Shown here in pieces: positions 48,314 through 57,545 of a DNA stretch of 64,000 nucleotides; position 1 is the stretch's first letter; the number at the start of each line of letters is the position of its first letter. The position numbers and the translations under genes are program-made. The notes beneath the pieces are model-generated. The model had not been told where the DNA came from. It searched no databases and saw only the letters and a program-made list of their open reading frames with translations. Source of the DNA: Nitratireductor aestuarii. Lineage in GTDB: Bacteria; Pseudomonadota; Alphaproteobacteria; Rhizobiales; Rhizobiaceae. Location of the stretch: NCBI RefSeq assembly GCF_014641695.1, contig NZ_BMIF01000002.1:62001-126000 (forward strand), written 5' to 3'.

Positions 48314-48345
48314 AAAGGCGCTGGAGAGATCCAGCGCCTTTCTTA
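48314..48345. terminator. bidirectional terminator between the DUF255 gene and rho
   Basis: A perfect 12-bp stem (arms 48314-48325 and 48330-48341) with a GAGA loop lies between the two convergent genes. A T-rich stretch (TTTCTTATT) follows on the plus strand and TTTTGTATTT on the minus strand. Confidence 0.92.
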
Positions 48346-48370
48346 TTAAGTATCTGAGATATATATACTT

Positions 48371-49636
48371 TTATGTATTCATCGAGTCGAAGAACTCGCC
48401 GTTGCTCTTCGTCTGCTTGAGCTTGTCGATGAGGAATTCGATTGCGTCCGTCGTTCCCATCGGCGCGAGGATGCGGCGCAGAACGAAGATCTTCTGCAGA
48501 TCCTGGCGCTGCACAAGCAGGTCTTCCTTGCGGGTACCAGACTTGAGGATATCCATCGCTGGGTAGATGCGCTTGTCGGCAACCTTGCGGTCGAGCACGA
48601 TTTCCGAGTTACCGGTACCCTTGAACTCTTCGAAGATAACTTCGTCCATGCGGCTGCCTGTGTCGATCAGCGCGGTCGCGATGATGGTCAGCGAACCACC
48701 TTCCTCAATGTTACGAGCTGCACCGAAGAAGCGCTTCGGGCGCTGGAGCGCGTTAGCGTCCACACCACCGGTCAGAACCTTACCTGATGACGGGATGACG
48801 GTGTTGTAGGCGCGGCCCAAACGCGTGATCGAGTCGAGCAGAATGACGACGTCGCGGCCGTGTTCCACCAGACGCTTGGCCTTCTCGATCACCATTTCGG
48901 CGACCTGCACGTGACGCGTTGCCGGCTCGTCGAAGGTCGAGGAGATAACCTCACCCTTCACCGACCGCTGCATATCGGTCACTTCTTCCGGACGCTCGTC
49001 GATGAGCAGGACCAGAAGGTAGCACTCGGGATGATTGGTGGTGATGGAGTGCGCGATGTTCTGCAGCAGTACCGTCTTACCGGTACGGGGCGGAGCGACG
49101 ATAAGGCCGCGCTGACCTTTGCCGAGAGGAGCGATCAGATCAATGACGCGAGCGGACAGATCCTTGTTGGTCGGAACGTCCAGCTCCATCTTCAACCGCT
49201 CGTTCGGGTAGAGCGGTGTAAGGTTGTCGAAGTGGATCTTGTGACGGATCTTCTCCGGATCCTCGAAGTTGATCGTGTTGACCTTCAGAAGGGCGAAGTA
49301 GCGCTCACCTTCCTTGGGGCTGCGGATCGGGCCTTCAACCGTGTCACCAGTCTTAAGCGAGAAACGACGGATCTGAGACGGAGAAATGTAGATGTCATCA
49401 GGACCAGGCAGATAGCTAGCAGATGCAGAGCGCAGGAAACCAAAGCCGTCCTGGAGAACTTCGACCACACCTTCGCCGATGATCTCGATTTCCTGGACAG
49501 AGAGCTTCTTCAGGATTGCAAACATCAGCTCCTGCTTGCGCATGATGCTGGCGTTTTCCACCTCGAGCGATTCGGCAAACGCAATCAAGTCGGTTGGCGA
49601 TTTGCTCTTCAGCTCTTGTAACTTCATCTGCTGCAT
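48371..49636 (-). CDS. rho: transcription termination factor Rho
   Basis: The product (421 aa) is the hexameric RNA-dependent ATPase that ends transcription. Visible are the N-terminal helical domain, the cold-shock-like RNA-binding domain ([12 protein letters not shown]), Walker A in [12 protein letters not shown], Walker B in [16 protein letters not shown], and the Q/R-loop regions. Length matches other Rho proteins (419-421). About 200 bp without an obvious gene precede it, enough for a promoter and possible autoregulatory leader. Position next to hemJ-hemE and oriC is conserved. Confidence 0.98.
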   Translation of the reverse strand: MQQMKLQELKSKSPTDLIAFAESLEVENASIMRKQELMFAILKKLSVQEIEIIGEGVVEVLQDGFGFLRSASASYLPGPDDIYISPSQIRRFSLKTGDTVEGPIRSPKEGERYFALLKVNTINFEDPEKIRHKIHFDNLTPLYPNERLKMELDVPTNKDLSARVIDLIAPLGKGQRGLIVAPPRTGKTVLLQNIAHSITTNHPECYLLVLLIDERPEEVTDMQRSVKGEVISSTFDEPATRHVQVAEMVIEKAKRLVEHGRDVVILLDSITRLGRAYNTVIPSSGKVLTGGVDANALQRPKRFFGAARNIEEGGSLTIIATALIDTGSRMDEVIFEEFKGTGNSEIVLDRKVADKRIYPAMDILKSGTRKEDLLVQRQDLQKIFVLRRILAPMGTTDAIEFLIDKLKQTKSNGEFFDSMNT

Positions 49637-49836
49637 ATGGTGGTCTCTAGGTAGATGAGAAAATCAGAAAATAGGCAGGCGCTTAGGCACCGGTCGTATC
49701 CGGGATGGGACGGCAGAAACGACAACCTGACCTGATGTGGGAGGAGCTTCCTTCTACCGCGCCTCTTTGAGAATCGCAAGAAGCTATTTTCGGGCGGGGA
49801 GGCTAGAAAACCCGAAAAGTAGGGCGGATTTGAGGG

Positions 49837-50364
49837 TTAGAACGGCTTCACGATGACAAGGACGACGATCAGCATCATCAAAACGGTTGGTATTTCATTA
49901 ACCATGCGCCAGTGCTTTGCCGGCTTTGTGTTCTCGTCCTTGGCGAAACGACGGACGGAAGCCGAGAAATAGCCGTGGGCGCCCGAAAGCAGCAGAACGA
50001 GGGCGATCTTGGCGTGGAGCCAGCCGCCGCTGAAGCCAAAACCCTTCCAGGCGAGCCAGAGGCCGAAGACCCAGGTGGCGATCATGGCCGGATTGATGAT
50101 GAGGCGGAGCAGCTTGCGCTCCATCACCTTGAAGGTTTCGCTCTGCTTTGAACCTGGTTCCGCATCGCAGTGATAGACGAAAAGTCGTGGCAGATAGAAC
50201 ATGCCCGCCATCCAGGAGATGACGGCGATGACGTGAAGCGCCTTGATCCAGTCGTAGAGGCCGTCTGGAGCGATCGCGAACAGCAGAATTGCGAGCACAG
50301 CGAAGATGACGAGCGCGATCGTTGCCCGTTTCGTAGCTGTCCTGCCCTCTGCTGCGGTTGCCAT
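49837..50364 (-). CDS. hemJ: protoporphyrinogen IX oxidase HemJ
   Basis: The product (175 aa) is a four- to five-helix inner-membrane protein that oxidises protoporphyrinogen IX in heme synthesis. KALHVIAVISWMAGMFYLPR, with its conserved His, and LKVMERKLLRLIINPAM-like segments are characteristic. It begins directly after the hemE stop without a gap. A hairpin (TTTTCGGG/CCCGAAAA, 49791-49820) downstream may end the hemE-hemJ transcript. Two consecutive pathway enzymes thus share a transcript beside the origin. Confidence 0.93.
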   Translation of the reverse strand: MATAAEGRTATKRATIALVIFAVLAILLFAIAPDGLYDWIKALHVIAVISWMAGMFYLPRLFVYHCDAEPGSKQSETFKVMERKLLRLIINPAMIATWVFGLWLAWKGFGFSGGWLHAKIALVLLLSGAHGYFSASVRRFAKDENTKPAKHWRMVNEIPTVLMMLIVVLVIVKPF

Positions 50365-51396
50365 TTAGCGTTCCCGGATCAGTTTCAACATCTGTTGGAC
50401 ATGTTCAATCGGGGTCTGCGGCGTGATGCCGTGGCCGAGATTGAAGATGAGCGGGCCGTTGCCGAGCGAATCGAGGATGGTTTTGACGCCATCTTCCAAA
50501 GCCCTGCCGCCAGCCAGCAGGCGCATTGGGTCGAGATTCCCCTGAATCGGGCCCTGAGCCTGCAGCTCGATAGCCTGCTTCATCGGCACAGTCCAGTCGA
50601 GTCCGAGGACATCGACGCCGGTTGCCTTGCGATAGCTTTCGTAAAGCAGGCCGGCATTGCGGGGGAAACCGATTACAGGAACATCCGGGAAACGCGCTTT
50701 CACGCGCTTCACGATCTCGGCTACCGGCTTCACGCACCAGCGCGCAAAGCTGTGCTCATCGAGAACGCCAGACCAGGAATCGAAGATCTGTACGGCATCT
50801 GCGCCCTCTTCGATCTGGCGGATCAGGTATTCGGCTGAACTTACCGCGAGCTTGTGGAGCAAATCGTCCATAGCTTCGGGGTTGCGGTAGCCGAAAACGC
50901 GCGACGGAGCCTGGTCGGGCGTTCCGTGGCCAGCGATCATGTAGGTCGCGACGGTCCAGGGGGCACCGCAGAAGCCGATCAGGGCCGTTTCTTCCGGGAG
51001 CTCTTTGCGCAGGCGGCGCACCGTCTCGTAGACAGGCGCGAGTTTCCCATGGATCTCGTCCGTCTTCAGAGCCTGAATGTCCTCAACCTCGATGGGTGTG
51101 AGGATAGGACCACGTCCTTCTTCGAAGCGAAGATCACGTCCGAGGGCGTGAGGAATGACCAGGATATCGGAAAACAGGATGGATGCGTCGAACTGGAACC
51201 TTCTGATCGGCTGAAGAGTTACCTCGACTGCGAAATCAGGGTTGTAGCAGAGATCGAGGAACGAACCCGCCTTTTTGCGGGTTTCCCGATACTCCGGGAG
51301 GTAGCGGCCTGCCTGGCGCATCATCCAAACGGGTGGAGGGAACACTCCCTGACCTTTTGCGGCCAAGAGAAATTTCCGCTCGTTCATGTCCGACAT
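50365..51396 (-). CDS. hemE: uroporphyrinogen decarboxylase
   Basis: The product (343 aa) decarboxylates uroporphyrinogen III to coproporphyrinogen III. The family N-terminal signature [18 protein letters not shown] and the second motif [15 protein letters not shown] are present. The catalytic Asp region is [11 protein letters not shown]. An in-frame ATG three codons in gives a minor alternative start. The upstream region is the putative chromosomal origin, as in Caulobacter and Sinorhizobium, where hemE flanks oriC. Confidence 0.97.
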   Translation of the reverse strand: MSDMNERKFLLAAKGQGVFPPPVWMMRQAGRYLPEYRETRKKAGSFLDLCYNPDFAVEVTLQPIRRFQFDASILFSDILVIPHALGRDLRFEEGRGPILTPIEVEDIQALKTDEIHGKLAPVYETVRRLRKELPEETALIGFCGAPWTVATYMIAGHGTPDQAPSRVFGYRNPEAMDDLLHKLAVSSAEYLIRQIEEGADAVQIFDSWSGVLDEHSFARWCVKPVAEIVKRVKARFPDVPVIGFPRNAGLLYESYRKATGVDVLGLDWTVPMKQAIELQAQGPIQGNLDPMRLLAGGRALEDGVKTILDSLGNGPLIFNLGHGITPQTPIEHVQQMLKLIRER

Positions 51397-51785
51397 CTCC
51401 GCGATCCGTAAAAAAGAATCCTGAATCTTGGAATCTTCTTTTTCTAATTGCCTGTGGGCACTGTGGATTATGGCTTATCCACGAACAGGCCGCTCAATCC
51501 AAGATGCACATTGCCGCGCATGGGTCCGTTATAAGCGTTGAATAAAGTTTTGGAAGACCGGGAATCCCGTTTTGGAGTCAATGGGGTTAGACGTGTCATG
51601 ATTCGCGCTTATGACATTCTCAGCTGGGGATAATGGCAGTGATTCCACCAGAGCTTTCTACAGGCTCGGAATCTTCTTCACCGCAGACCCTAATGTGAAG
51701 AACTGGTCGGGTTATCCCGACGGTTGCTCTCGCCATCCCCAGATGTCCAAGCTATCAACACATGTCCACAGCTCGGGAGCGACGT
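51397..51785. other. oriC: putative chromosomal replication origin (oriC)
   Basis: The 389 bp between hemE and ppsR contain DnaA-box-like sites TGTGGATTA (51462-51470), TTATCCACG (51475-51483), TGGGGATAA (51625-51633) and TTATCCCGA (51712-51720). An A/T-rich stretch lies next to hemE (51409-51449). Eight GANTC sites fall between 51416 and 51673. Gene context equals that of the known Caulobacter Cori and Sinorhizobium origins. The two strongest boxes are inverted and 4 bp apart. The plus-strand frame through this region has no ribosome site. Confidence 0.85.
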
Positions 51786-52631
51786 GTGCAAAAGCAGCAG
51801 CAGAATTTCTTTCATCTCCACCTGATTTCGGACTCCACGGGAGAAACGCTGCTGGCGGCCGGCCGTGCGGCGGCAGCGCAATACAAGAATGCGCGGGCGA
51901 TCGAGCACATCTATCCATTGATCCGGACGGAGAAGAATCTGGAGAAGGTTTTTGCCGGCATCGAGGAAGAGCCGGGCATCATTCTCTACACGATGGTGGA
52001 CCAGAAGCTGGCGCGACGACTTGACGAATGGTGCGCGGCAGCGGGTCTGCCGAGTGTGAATGTGCTGGAACCGGTGCTGACGGTTTTCCAGGCTTATCTC
52101 GGAACGCCGGCTGGGCGCCGGGTCGGCGCACAACACGTGCTCGATTCCGATTATTTCCGTCGGATTGATGCGCTGAATTTCACCATGGAGCACGATGACG
52201 GCAACCTGCCCCACGAAGTTGAGCAGGCTGACATCATTCTGGTGGGCATATCACGCACTTCGAAGACGCCAACCAGCATCTATCTGGCGAATCGCGGGAT
52301 CAAGACAGCCAACGTGCCGATCGTTCCGGGCGTTCCGCTGCCAGACGCGTTGATTGCCGCCAAGGGTCCGCTGATCGTCGGGCTTATTGCTTCCGCGGAG
52401 CGTATTTCACAGGTGCGTCAGAACCGGGAACTCGGCACCGATTTCGGCGACAGTGTCGATACCTATATAGACAAGACGTCGATCGCGGCCGAACTCGCCT
52501 ATGCGCGGCAGCTTTGTCACAGGCACGGCTGGCCGGTTATTGACGTGACGCGGCGATCGATAGAAGAAACCGCAGCTGCAATCCTTGATTTGCGCAAGAA
52601 GCGCCGGACGGGAGGAACCTATGGAAGCTGA
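51786..52631 (+). CDS. ppsR: pyruvate, phosphate dikinase regulatory protein family kinase/pyrophosphorylase (DUF299)
   Basis: The product (281 aa from the GTG at 51786) starts (M)[20 protein letters not shown], the conserved beginning of the PpsR/PDRP family. The P-loop-like [19 protein letters not shown] lies in the middle. Family members reversibly phosphorylate PpsA or PpdK with ADP and orthophosphate. The GTG has GGGAG five bases upstream and matches the family start better than the ATG at 51762. It is the first gene beyond oriC and overlaps maf by 11 bases. Confidence 0.92.
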   Translation: MQKQQQNFFHLHLISDSTGETLLAAGRAAAAQYKNARAIEHIYPLIRTEKNLEKVFAGIEEEPGIILYTMVDQKLARRLDEWCAAAGLPSVNVLEPVLTVFQAYLGTPAGRRVGAQHVLDSDYFRRIDALNFTMEHDDGNLPHEVEQADIILVGISRTSKTPTSIYLANRGIKTANVPIVPGVPLPDALIAAKGPLIVGLIASAERISQVRQNRELGTDFGDSVDTYIDKTSIAAELAYARQLCHRHGWPVIDVTRRSIEETAAAILDLRKKRRTGGTYGS

Positions 52632-53223
52632 AACGATCATCCTCGCATCGACCAGTCCGTTCCGCCGTCAGCTTCTTGAAAATGCCGGTCTGAAGGTTGA
52701 ACCCGTTGCGCCGGAGGTGGATGAACGGGCTGTGGAAGAAGCGTTGGAAGGGTCCGACGTGAACGCCGAGGACGTCGCGCAAATCCTGGCGGAAGCCAAG
52801 GCTGTCGAGGTTTCGGAGCGTTATCCAGGCCGGTGGATAATCGGTGGAGATCAGACCCTGTCGCTTGGCGATGAAGTTTTTCACAAGCCGAAGGATATGG
52901 AAGGTGCGCGGCGGCATTTGCTGGCGCTCTCCGGCAAGACCCATCAACTGAATAGTGGCGTGGTGCTCGCCAGAAACGGTGAAACTGTCTGGCGGCACGT
53001 TTCGATCGCTCGGATGACCATGCGGCCGCTCGATCCGGCTTTCATCGGGCGGCATCTTGCCCGTGTTGGCGACATCGCGCTGAAGAGTGTCGGCGCCTAT
53101 CAGGTAGAGGGCGAAGGCATTCAGCTGTTCGAGAAGATCGACGGCGATTATTTTACGATTGTCGGCCTGCCGCTCCTACCTCTTCTAGCCAAACTCCGTG
53201 AACTGAAGGTGATCGATGCCTGA
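52621..53223 (+). CDS. maf: Maf-like nucleotide pyrophosphatase
   Basis: The product (200 aa) hydrolyses non-canonical or modified nucleoside triphosphates. It has the Maf signature [18 protein letters not shown] near the start and [18 protein letters not shown] with the catalytic Asp. The house-cleaning family includes dTTP/UTP- and m7GTP-specific forms; subtype cannot be fixed here. The ATG at 52621 follows GGGAGGA and overlaps ppsR. The end overlaps aroE by eight bases, forming a tightly packed operon. Confidence 0.92.
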   Translation: MEAETIILASTSPFRRQLLENAGLKVEPVAPEVDERAVEEALEGSDVNAEDVAQILAEAKAVEVSERYPGRWIIGGDQTLSLGDEVFHKPKDMEGARRHLLALSGKTHQLNSGVVLARNGETVWRHVSIARMTMRPLDPAFIGRHLARVGDIALKSVGAYQVEGEGIQLFEKIDGDYFTIVGLPLLPLLAKLRELKVIDA

Positions 53224-54058
53224 AGCATTCCGGCGCGCTTTCGTCTGCGGCTATCCTGTCGCCCATTCGCGCTCGCCCCTGATCCACAACCATTGGCTCC
53301 GGTCCTACGAGATCACCGGGTCGTATGATCGGCGCGAAGTTGCGCCCGATCAGTTTGCCGCCTTCATCGAAGATATTCGCCGGGAGGGCGTTGCCGGAGG
53401 CAATGTCACTATCCCGCACAAGGAAACGGCATTCTCCCTGCTCGAGCAGAAGGATGAAGCGGCAGAGATCATCGGCGCGGCGAATACGCTCTGGTTCGAG
53501 GATGGTCAGCTTTGCGGAAGCAACACCGACGGGTACGGTTTCGCCGCGAACCTCGATGAACGGGCGCCAGGCTGGGCCGAGGCCAAGACCGCAACCGTCC
53601 TTGGCGCGGGCGGCGCTGCGCGCGCGATCATCTATGCGCTGCAGACGCGCGGCTTCACGGATATCCGCATCGTCAATAGAACGGTAAGCCGGGCGAAGGA
53701 GCTTTGCCACCATTTCCGCGGCGGCACCACGTCTCATCCATGGGAAGCGGTTCCGGAATTGCTTTTTGACAGTGGGGTGCTTGTGAACACCACCTCGCTC
53801 GGCATGGATGGCAGCACGTCCTATGATCTCGATCTCGGCCGCTTGCCGGATAGCGCCGTCGTGACGGACATCGTCTATGTGCCGCTCGAGACGCCGATCC
53901 TGAAATCTGCAGCGGAACGTGGGCTTCGGACCGTGGATGGCCTGGGGATGCTGCTGCATCAGGCGGTTCCAGGGTTCGAGCGCTGGTTCGGCCGGAGGCC
54001 GGAGGTGTCGGCGGAACTGCGCGACATGATCATCGCTGACATGGAGACACCGCATTGA
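53216..54058 (+). CDS. aroE: shikimate dehydrogenase (NADP+)
   Basis: The product (280 aa) reduces 3-dehydroshikimate in aromatic amino-acid synthesis. The N-terminal substrate domain has [14 protein letters not shown] and NVTIPHKE with the catalytic Lys. The NADP domain has [11 protein letters not shown] and [10 protein letters not shown], whose Asn-Arg-Thr recognises the 2'-phosphate. [18 protein letters not shown] is the usual C-terminal motif. Start and stop both overlap neighbouring genes. Confidence 0.96.
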   Translation: MPEAFRRAFVCGYPVAHSRSPLIHNHWLRSYEITGSYDRREVAPDQFAAFIEDIRREGVAGGNVTIPHKETAFSLLEQKDEAAEIIGAANTLWFEDGQLCGSNTDGYGFAANLDERAPGWAEAKTATVLGAGGAARAIIYALQTRGFTDIRIVNRTVSRAKELCHHFRGGTTSHPWEAVPELLFDSGVLVNTTSLGMDGSTSYDLDLGRLPDSAVVTDIVYVPLETPILKSAAERGLRTVDGLGMLLHQAVPGFERWFGRRPEVSAELRDMIIADMETPH

Positions 54059-54636
54059 TCATTCTTGGCCTTACCGGTTCCATCGGCATGGGGAAAAGCA
54101 CCACCGCGCAGATGTTCATCGAGGAGGGTGTGCCCGTTCACGATGCCGACGCCGCCGTCCACAGGCTTTATGCCGGTGAAGCCGCGCCGCTGATCGAAGC
54201 AGCCTTCCCCGGAACCGTGGAAGACGGCGTTGTTGATCGAGCCAAGCTTGCGGAGGCTGTCATCGGAAACCCCGAGGCCATCAAGAAGCTCGAAGCTGTC
54301 ATCCATCCGCTGGTTAAGGCCGATGCCGATCGCTTCCTCGAAGAGAACCGGCAGAAGGGAACGCCGGTCGTAGTGCTCGACATTCCGCTGCTCTTCGAAA
54401 AGGGAAACCGGCATCGTGTGGACAAGGTCGTCGTAGTCACCGCGCCCGCCGACGTGCAGCGCGAGCGCGTTCTTGCCCGTCCCGGAATGAGCGAAAAAAA
54501 GTTTGAAGGCATTCTGGCGCTGCAGACGCCTGATGAAGAAAAGCGGAAGCAGGCCGACTTCATTGTCGAGACCGGCTACGGTCTGGAGCACGCCCGCACG
54601 GCAGTCCGCGAAATCCTTCGTCAGCTGAAGCGCTGA
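54055..54636 (+). CDS. coaE: dephospho-CoA kinase (TTG start)
   Basis: The product (193 aa) catalyses the last step of coenzyme A synthesis. The P-loop [12 protein letters not shown] lies at residues 5-16, [10 protein letters not shown] follows near 30, and [11 protein letters not shown] carries the lid-proximal Asp. The apparent start is TTG at 54055, overlapping the aroE stop (TTGA), so translation is probably coupled to aroE. No ATG or GTG fits the family N-terminus better. Confidence 0.94.
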   Translation: MIILGLTGSIGMGKSTTAQMFIEEGVPVHDADAAVHRLYAGEAAPLIEAAFPGTVEDGVVDRAKLAEAVIGNPEAIKKLEAVIHPLVKADADRFLEENRQKGTPVVVLDIPLLFEKGNRHRVDKVVVVTAPADVQRERVLARPGMSEKKFEGILALQTPDEEKRKQADFIVETGYGLEHARTAVREILRQLKR

Positions 54637-54640
54637 CTAC

Positions 54641-54649
54641 TTATCCACA
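54641..54649 (+). promoter_or_regulatory. perfect DnaA box between coaE and dnaQ
   Basis: TTATCCACA is the exact consensus DnaA box. It sits in the 66-bp gap between coaE and dnaQ, about 2.9 kb from the oriC region. It could regulate dnaQ or titrate DnaA. Confidence 0.6.
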
Positions 54650-54702
54650 CGGCTCGTCCACTGGCTATGGCCACCTTGGCCATGGTCGCGTAAGAAGTTC
54701 CC

Positions 54703-55428
54703 ATGCGCGAAATCGTCTTCGACACCGAAACCACCGGCCTTGATCCCCGTGAAGATCGGGTGATCGAGCTTGGTTGCGTGGAGCTTGTGAACCGCTTCCC
54801 CACCGGCCGCACCCTGCATCGATACATAAATGCGCAGGGAAGAAGCGTTCACCCCGATGCGCTGGCAGTGCACGGAATTTCCGACGCCGACCTCGCCGAC
54901 AAGCCGGTCTTTTCGCAGATAGTCGATGAATTTCTCGAGTTCATCGATGGCGCAAAGCTCGTCGCGCACAATGCGAACTTCGATATCGGCTTCATCAATG
55001 CGGAATTCACGCGTCTTGGCCAGTTGCTGATCGAGCCGGACCGGGTTGTGGATACACTGGCGCTGGCGCGCCGCAAGCATCCGATGGGTCCGAACTCGCT
55101 CGACGCGCTTTGCCGCCGCTATGGCATCGACAATTCACGCCGCACCAAACACGGCGCGCTGCTCGACGCGGAATTGCTGGCAGAAGTCTATATCGAGCTG
55201 GTCGGCGGCAAGCAGGCGAGCTTCGGCCTCGAAGTCAACACGTCGGAACACAGCACCGACGAGGCCGGACAGCAGATTGCCATCACGCTGCCACCGCGTC
55301 CGCGTCCTCTCGCCCCGCGCATCACGCCGGAAGAGCTGCAGGCGCACCAGGCCATGGTCGCAGCCATGGGCCCAAAGGCACTCTGGGTGAAGCTCGACCA
55401 GCCATCAGACGACGTCAAGACGGGCTGA
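54703..55428 (+). CDS. dnaQ: DNA polymerase III subunit epsilon, 3'-5' proofreading exonuclease
   Basis: The product (241 aa) is the DEDDh exonuclease of the replicative polymerase. Exo I is FDTETTG with Asp7 and Glu9, Exo II is AHNANFDIGFI, and Exo III is KHGALLDAELLAEVY with the His and last Asp. The C-terminal tail (about 190-241) would bind the alpha subunit. With holA it is the second Pol III subunit gene near the origin in this window. Confidence 0.96.
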   Translation: MREIVFDTETTGLDPREDRVIELGCVELVNRFPTGRTLHRYINAQGRSVHPDALAVHGISDADLADKPVFSQIVDEFLEFIDGAKLVAHNANFDIGFINAEFTRLGQLLIEPDRVVDTLALARRKHPMGPNSLDALCRRYGIDNSRRTKHGALLDAELLAEVYIELVGGKQASFGLEVNTSEHSTDEAGQQIAITLPPRPRPLAPRITPEELQAHQAMVAAMGPKALWVKLDQPSDDVKTG

Positions 55429-55467
55429 GCAGCCTGATTTTCTAAGACAGTTATCCGGGCTCGCCCG

Positions 55468-55504
55468 AAAGAAAATAGAGCCGCAACGATGGTCGCGGCT
55501 CTAT
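55468..55504 (-). terminator. rho-independent terminator of secB
   Basis: A perfect 10-bp stem (arms 55475-55484 and 55495-55504) is followed on the minus strand by TTTCTTTC. It lies between the convergent dnaQ and secB genes, 27 bp after the secB stop. Confidence 0.88.
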
Positions 55505-55531
55505 CGAACTTGTTCGCAATTCGAGCGGGAT

Positions 55532-56038
55532 TTAGGAAACCTGAACCTTGGCGCGGGCCTGTTCCTCAGCAACGCGCTGCTGGAACATGCGGGCAAAGTC
55601 GATCGGGTCGATCATCAGCGGCGGGAAGCCGCCGTTGCGCGTCGCGTCAGCGATAACCTGACGGGCGAACGGGAAGAGCAGGCGCGGGCACTCGATGAAG
55701 AGCAGCGGGAGCAGGTGCTCCTGCGGGAAGCCTTCGATGCGGAAGACACCGCCGTAAACCAGCTCAACGTTGAACAGAACGGTCTTGTCAGCTTCCGCCT
55801 TGGCGCTCAGCGTCAGAACGACGTCATATTCCGAGCCAGAGATCGGGTTCGCGTTGACATTGACGTTGATGTTGATCGCAGGAGGATTGTTGCGAGCCAT
55901 CAGCGACTTCGGTGCGCCGGGGTTCTCGAACGAAAGATCCTTCACATACTGCGTCAGAACGCTGAGGTTCGGCTGCGTTGCGTTGCCGTTACCTTCAGGA
56001 GCGCCGGCTCCCGTGTTTTCCTGCGGTTGATCCGCCAT
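55532..56038 (-). CDS. secB: protein-export chaperone SecB
   Basis: The product (168 aa) is the tetrameric chaperone that keeps preproteins unfolded for SecA. Characteristic stretches are [37 protein letters not shown] and [20 protein letters not shown]. The N-terminal 25 residues are a Gly/Asn/Gln-rich extension usual in alphaproteobacteria. It is separated from fxsA by 93 bp on the same strand. Confidence 0.97.
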   Translation of the reverse strand: MADQPQENTGAGAPEGNGNATQPNLSVLTQYVKDLSFENPGAPKSLMARNNPPAININVNVNANPISGSEYDVVLTLSAKAEADKTVLFNVELVYGGVFRIEGFPQEHLLPLLFIECPRLLFPFARQVIADATRNGGFPPLMIDPIDFARMFQQRVAEEQARAKVQVS

Positions 56039-56131
56039 GCATCCATGTCCTTTTTCATTGCCTGAACAGGCGTCTTATCCCTGGAATCGCTGCTAACACG
56101 CACCCCAGGCCTTTACAAGTTTGCAGCAGGC

Positions 56132-56620
56132 TTATTCGTCATCAAGCCTGCGCCAGGGCGTGTCGCGAGGGCCGGTGGAGGTGTAATCCTGCGTGTCGAG
56201 GTCGATGACCTTGTCCCGCTGACGGGCCGAATAGCGCGCGGTAAAATCCTCCCCCTGCCCGACAATGATAACGCGCGAGCGCAGGAATTGCCACGCCAGG
56301 TCGCGGATCGCGGGGATGAAAAGCAGAAGACCGATGATGTCACTCAGGAAGCCAGGGATGATAAGCAGCAGGCCTGCAACGACGATCATGAAGCCGTGCA
56401 CCATTTCGCGTGCGGGTACACCGCCCTGCTCCATCGTCTGACGAATTCGTGATATCAGACCCAGCCCCTGGGTGCGCAGCAGCACGGAACCGACAACCGT
56501 CGACAGGATGATCAGTCCGATGGTCGCCAAAACGCCTACTTGCCGGCCCACGATGATAAAGCCGGCAATTTCCAGCAATGGCATGATGACCAGAAAAAGC
56601 GGTACCAGGGAGAAGCGCAA
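56132..56620 (-). CDS. fxsA: FxsA family membrane protein
   Basis: The product (162 aa) has FxsA-type helices: RFSLVPLFLVIMPLLEIAGF at the N-terminus, VLATIGLIILSTVVGSVLLR, and later LLLIIPGFLSDIIGLLLFIP. A hydrophilic C-terminal tail of about 55 residues follows. In E. coli, FxsA (suppressor of F exclusion of T7) interferes with F-plasmid exclusion of phage T7; the cellular role is otherwise unknown. It is divergent from timA, with a 180-bp promoter region between. Confidence 0.9.
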   Translation of the reverse strand: MRFSLVPLFLVIMPLLEIAGFIIVGRQVGVLATIGLIILSTVVGSVLLRTQGLGLISRIRQTMEQGGVPAREMVHGFMIVVAGLLLIIPGFLSDIIGLLLFIPAIRDLAWQFLRSRVIIVGQGEDFTARYSARQRDKVIDLDTQDYTSTGPRDTPWRRLDDE

Positions 56621-56800
56621 TGGTTAGGTCTAACCTCCGTGAGACGAAAGAGCGTGTCCCTACACATAGGAACTCGGCAAGACAGTTTGAATGATCTGTA
56701 TTCCCGTTCTATATGAAATGTTACAAGGGACTTACGGAAGCTGGTTTCACGCCCCGGCTCTCGCTCTCCCCAACTCAACGGACCGGCTTGGCTGATCGAT

Positions 56801-57508
56801 ATGCAGTTCTTTGATTTCGGAACCATCTTCTTTATGGTCGCGGCAGTCGTGATCTTTTTCCAGCTGCGTAATGTTCTGGGCCGCCGGACGGGCAATGAGC
56901 GTCCGCCCTTTGATCCTTACACGGCAGATCGCACAAAGGTTGCTGACAAGGACAAGGCCGACAAGAACGGCAATGTCGTCACGCTGCCGCGCCGCAACGC
57001 GGAGCCGCAGGCCAACAACTATGCGGTGATCGACAAGGTTGCCGCTCCGAACACCGATTTGAACAGGGGCCTTCGCGCCATCAAGGATGCCGATCCTTCC
57101 TTCGATCCGGTCGGCTTCACGGAAGGCGCCAAGCTCGCCTATGAAATGATCGTGATGGCCTACGCCCGCGGTGACCGGAAGTCGCTCAAGAACCTACTGT
57201 CCAAGGAAGTCTACGACGGATTTGTTGCCGCGATCGATGAGCGCGAACGGCGTGGTGAGAAGATCGAGTCCTCCTTCGTCGGTATCGACTCCATTTCCAT
57301 CGTTGCTGCCGAGATGAAGAAGACCGAGGCGCATGTCACGCTGCGGATCATTTCCGAGCTGATCTCGGCCACGCGCGACGGTGCGGGCAGCATTGTAGAC
57401 GGTGATCCGGAGACGGTTGTGGAAGTGAAGGACGTCTGGACCTTCGCCCGTGATACACGTTCTCGTGATCCGAACTGGAAGCTGGTGGCTACCGAAGCCG
57501 AGGAATAG
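56801..57508 (+). CDS. Tim44/TimA domain protein
   Basis: The product (235 aa) has one N-terminal membrane segment (FFDFGTIFFMVAAVVIFFQL) and a hydrophilic linker. A Tim44-like domain spans about 100-233, with DPVGFTEGAKLAYEMIVMAY, LKNLLSKEVYDGF and VWTFARDTRSRDPNWKLV. Bacterial TimA proteins are membrane-attached homologues of the mitochondrial import subunit Tim44. It leads timA-mltA-smr-xre and is divergent from fxsA-secB, both linked to protein traffic. Confidence 0.93.
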   Translation: MQFFDFGTIFFMVAAVVIFFQLRNVLGRRTGNERPPFDPYTADRTKVADKDKADKNGNVVTLPRRNAEPQANNYAVIDKVAAPNTDLNRGLRAIKDADPSFDPVGFTEGAKLAYEMIVMAYARGDRKSLKNLLSKEVYDGFVAAIDERERRGEKIESSFVGIDSISIVAAEMKKTEAHVTLRIISELISATRDGAGSIVDGDPETVVEVKDVWTFARDTRSRDPNWKLVATEAEE

Positions 57509-57545
57509 CCAGCGTGATGATACCGATTGCAGGGAGCGTCCGGCA

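Noticed and set aside
51611-52024. 137-codon plus-strand frame running through the oriC region into ppsR
   Set aside because: It is out of frame with ppsR, has no ribosome site, and crosses the DnaA-box region.
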